A stretch of DNA of 64,000 nucleotides from CAYUIV01 sp964444925 (GTDB taxonomy: Bacteria; Pseudomonadota; Gammaproteobacteria; Diplorickettsiales; Diplorickettsiaceae). How positions within the stretch are numbered: the first letter of the stretch is position 1; every line of letters starts with the position of its first letter. The DNA lies in the NCBI GenBank assembly GCA_964444925.1, contig CAYUIV010000002.1:1-64000 (forward strand). The letters are read 5' to 3'. The notes under the pieces were generated by a model that was not told the origin of the DNA, made no database searches, and was given only the letters and a program-made list of their open reading frames with translations. A program made the translations under genes and the position numbers. This document shows, in pieces, positions 62,317 through 64,000 of the stretch.

Positions 62317-62484
62317 TGTGCATAAGAAAGTCACGCTACTTTATTTTAAGTTTATGTTCGATACAAAAGCCTGTGCATAACCTGTCAGTTACCTGTGCAT
62401 AGCTTGTGCATAACTTTTGTTTTTTGTTTACAATTATTACTTTTTAACAGGTTATGCACAAGCTATGCACAGGTAACTGACAGG
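62317..62484. other. Probable oriC / dnaA control region with DnaA boxes
   Basis: Six 9-mers match TTATNCACA or are one base off. Perfect: 62317-62325, 62372-62380, 62405-62413 (all reading TGTGCATAA on the plus strand) and 62452-62460 (TTATGCACA). One mismatch: 62394-62402 and 62463-62471. Four lie in pairs 11 bp apart, one helical turn. AT-rich sequence flanks them (62264-62300 and 62415-62449), suiting strand opening. The position between miaB and dnaA-dnaN favours either an origin or an autoregulatory region. Boxes are seen directly; origin function is inference. Confidence 0.75.
62381..62484. repeat. Perfect 34-bp inverted repeat upstream of dnaA
   Basis: Left arm 62381-62414 and right arm 62451-62484 are exact reverse complements over all 34 bases, with a 36-bp AT-rich centre. 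Each arm holds two DnaA-box-like 9-mers, so they face each other symmetrically. It ends 26 bp before the dnaA ATG. It could extrude as a cruciform or hairpin in RNA. Confidence 0.97.
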
Positions 62485-62510
62485 CATAGTTTACTCTTCT
62501 TTTACTCTTT

Positions 62511-63854
62511 ATGTCCGAAAATCATAGCAGTCTCGTTTGGAGCAATTGTTTGAAAAAATTGGAATCAACATGCTCTAAAGAAGATTTCAACTTATGGCTA
62601 AAACCATTACAAGTTAAAGAAGAAACAGAACGGCTGATTATCTTGACACCTAATCAATTTGTCTTAAAGAGTATTCAAGAGCGTTTTTTAGAAGAAATTC
62701 AAAAAACTTATAGAATATTTAAAAATAAACCGATAGAAATCACGTTGGCCATCGGAAGTGTGATAGGAGAAAAATTACAAGATAAACTTTTAGTAGAAAG
62801 AAAAATGAGTATTGAAAGACGCTTCCTTTCAAACAGCCAACTTAATTCTACTTTCAATTTTTCAAATTTTATTGAAGGTAAATCCAATCAGTTAGCGCGT
62901 TCAGCTGCAATACAAGTTGCAGATAATCCAGGTGTTGCTTACAATCCTCTTTTGTTTTATGGCGGTGTTGGACTGGGAAAAACGCATTTGTTGCATGCCA
63001 TCGGTAATCGTATTCAGCAAAGTAATCCACATGCAAAAGTACTCTATCTTTACTCTGAACGTTTTGTATCGATGATGGTCAAAGCATTTCAAACCAATAC
63101 CATTGATCATTTCAAACAGTATTATCGATCTTTAGATTGTATCCTAATTGATGATATTCAATTTTTTTCTGGTAAAGAGCGATCACAAGAAGAATTCTTT
63201 CACACTTTCAACATTCTATTAGAAGGAAAAAAACAAATTGTGCTTGCTTGTGATCGGTACCCTAAAGAAATTCCAAGTATTGAAGAACGTCTAAAATCTC
63301 GCTTAGAGTGGGGATTGACTGTTGTAATTGAGCCACCTGATCTTGAAACACGTGTTACCATCTTGAATGAAAAAGCACTACAAGCAAAATTTAAAATACC
63401 TCAAGAAGTTGCATTTTTTGTAGCAAAACGTATTGATTCTAATATTCGAGAATTAGAAGGTGTATTAAGACGCATTGATGCATATTCCAATTTAATTAAT
63501 AAGCCCATCACGCTAGAACTGGTAAAAGAAGCAATTCGAGATATTTTAGCACTGCAACATAAACGGGTAACTCTTGATAATATTATCGAAACAGTTATTT
63601 CGTATTATCATCTCCAAGTACAAGAGCTTTTTTCTAAAAAACGTAAGACCTCTTTAGTACATCCAAGACAGATTGCAATGACACTAGCTAAAGAATTAAC
63701 AGATCATAGCTTGCCTGAAATTGCAAAAGCATTTCAAGTGCGAAACCATACTACGGTGCTCTACGCAATTCGTAGAATACAAGAAGCACGTTTAATAAAC
63801 TCAAAACTTGCAAAAGACTTTACAAAACTCCTATATCGTTTATCCGCTGATTAA
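62511..63854 (+). CDS. dnaA: Chromosomal replication initiator DnaA
   Basis: A 447-residue AAA+ initiator that binds DnaA boxes and opens the origin. Domain I includes WSNCLKKLE and FNLWLKPLQ; Walker A GGVGLGKTH begins at residue 151; Walker B CILIDDIQFF follows; the C-terminal DNA-binding helix reads ending VRNHTTVLYAI, with the usual HTTV motif for TTATNCACA recognition. The ATG is 26 bp from the inverted repeat. dnaN begins 14 bp downstream. Confidence 0.98.
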   Translation: MSENHSSLVWSNCLKKLESTCSKEDFNLWLKPLQVKEETERLIILTPNQFVLKSIQERFLEEIQKTYRIFKNKPIEITLAIGSVIGEKLQDKLLVERKMSIERRFLSNSQLNSTFNFSNFIEGKSNQLARSAAIQVADNPGVAYNPLLFYGGVGLGKTHLLHAIGNRIQQSNPHAKVLYLYSERFVSMMVKAFQTNTIDHFKQYYRSLDCILIDDIQFFSGKERSQEEFFHTFNILLEGKKQIVLACDRYPKEIPSIEERLKSRLEWGLTVVIEPPDLETRVTILNEKALQAKFKIPQEVAFFVAKRIDSNIRELEGVLRRIDAYSNLINKPITLELVKEAIRDILALQHKRVTLDNIIETVISYYHLQVQELFSKKRKTSLVHPRQIAMTLAKELTDHSLPEIAKAFQVRNHTTVLYAIRRIQEARLINSKLAKDFTKLLYRLSAD

Positions 63855-63868
63855 ATTAAACAATTACT

Positions 63869-64000
63869 ATGGTCCATTTTGAAATTAATCGAGAAATTTT
63901 TTTAAAATCTTTACAGACTGTCTCCGGTATCATTAGTGCACGTCATACTATCCCAATTCTTTCCCATGTCTTGCTTGAATTGACCGAAAATAATATGACG
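63869..64000 (+). CDS. dnaN: DNA polymerase III beta clamp, N-terminal part (cut by window edge)
   Basis: The ATG at 63869 opens a frame to the window end giving 44 residues: MVHFEINREIFLKSLQTVSG, then RHTIPILSHVLLEL. This is the typical start of the sliding clamp, with KxLQ and the TIPIL core. It follows dnaA after 14 bp, the normal dnaA-dnaN order. The rest is outside the window. Confidence 0.96.
   Translation, partial: MVHFEINREIFLKSLQTVSGIISARHTIPILSHVLLELTENNMT

Noticed and set aside
1..64000. CRISPR arrays, insertion sequences or prophage genes
   Set aside because: No regularly spaced repeats, transposase or integrase motifs, or phage structural genes were seen in any frame.

Overview
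The window comes from an AT-rich gammaproteobacterium that probably lives inside host cells, most likely a Legionellales/Coxiella-like lineage. The clearest evidence is the set of Dot/Icm (type IVB) secretion genes: a dotD-dotC-dotB operon on the minus strand (about 22.2-24.6 kb) and a separate icmB/dotO ATPase gene (12.8-15.8 kb). Alongside them are several large proteins that look like secreted effectors, two of them ankyrin-like paralogues (4.5-8.0 kb), one a 734-residue ankyrin protein (38.3-40.5 kb) and one a 629-residue orphan (26.2-28.1 kb). Two adjacent membrane-anchored cytochrome P450s of eukaryotic CYP52/CYP86-like type (47.0-50.2 kb) are the most unexpected content.

Layout. 0-4.2 kb: groES-groEL (groEL cut by the window edge), recO, minDE, a ferredoxin and trhO. 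4.5-8.0 kb: two convergent ankyrin-like paralogues. 8.2-12.6 kb: trxB, a short LpoA-like gene and potAB. 12.8-15.8 kb: icmB. 16.6-20.9 kb (minus): tRNA-Leu, secG, yidC, rnpA, rpmH, rnhB and fabZ. 21-26 kb: an AI-2E/PerM permease, dotBCD, tRNA-Lys, infA and ygfZ. 26-33.6 kb: the orphan large protein, a CAT-anticodon tRNA, a membrane-anchored coiled-coil protein, serS, folD, murE, a 34-codon Pro/Lys-tailed mini-gene, dciA and ubiK. 33.6-38.2 kb: a CBS-type PLP enzyme, sucDC and cysS. 38.3-43.4 kb: the large ankyrin gene, dapF, tRNA-Thr, rppH and ubiH. 43.9-50.2 kb: pheT, an O6-alkylguanine methyltransferase and the P450 pair. 50.3-56.9 kb: an MscS channel, a nitrate/sulfonate-type ABC pair, tatD and a LuxR-type regulator. 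57-62.3 kb: prmC, tRNA-Ser, a MetQ-like lipoprotein, coq7, ahpDC, xseB and miaB. 62.3-64 kb: a probable origin region with DnaA boxes, dnaA and the start of dnaN.

How the genes fit together. The core genes cover replication initiation (dnaA, dnaN, dciA), translation, peptidoglycan precursors (murE, dapF), membrane insertion (secG, yidC), ubiquinone synthesis (ubiH, coq7, ubiK), succinyl-CoA synthetase and peroxide defence (ahpCD, trxB). Several usually compact clusters are broken up here: icmB stands apart from other dot/icm genes, rpmH-rnpA-yidC is 43 kb from dnaA, pheT has no pheS beside it, minDE has no minC, and potAB has no potC or potD. This is what one expects of a reduced, rearranged host-associated genome. 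The accessory layer (effector-like proteins, P450s and uptake transporters lacking binding proteins) suggests exchange with a eukaryotic host.

The most notable non-coding element is a perfect 34-bp inverted repeat just upstream of dnaA. Each arm carries two DnaA-box-like 9-mers 11 bp apart, and two further boxes lie outside the arms.
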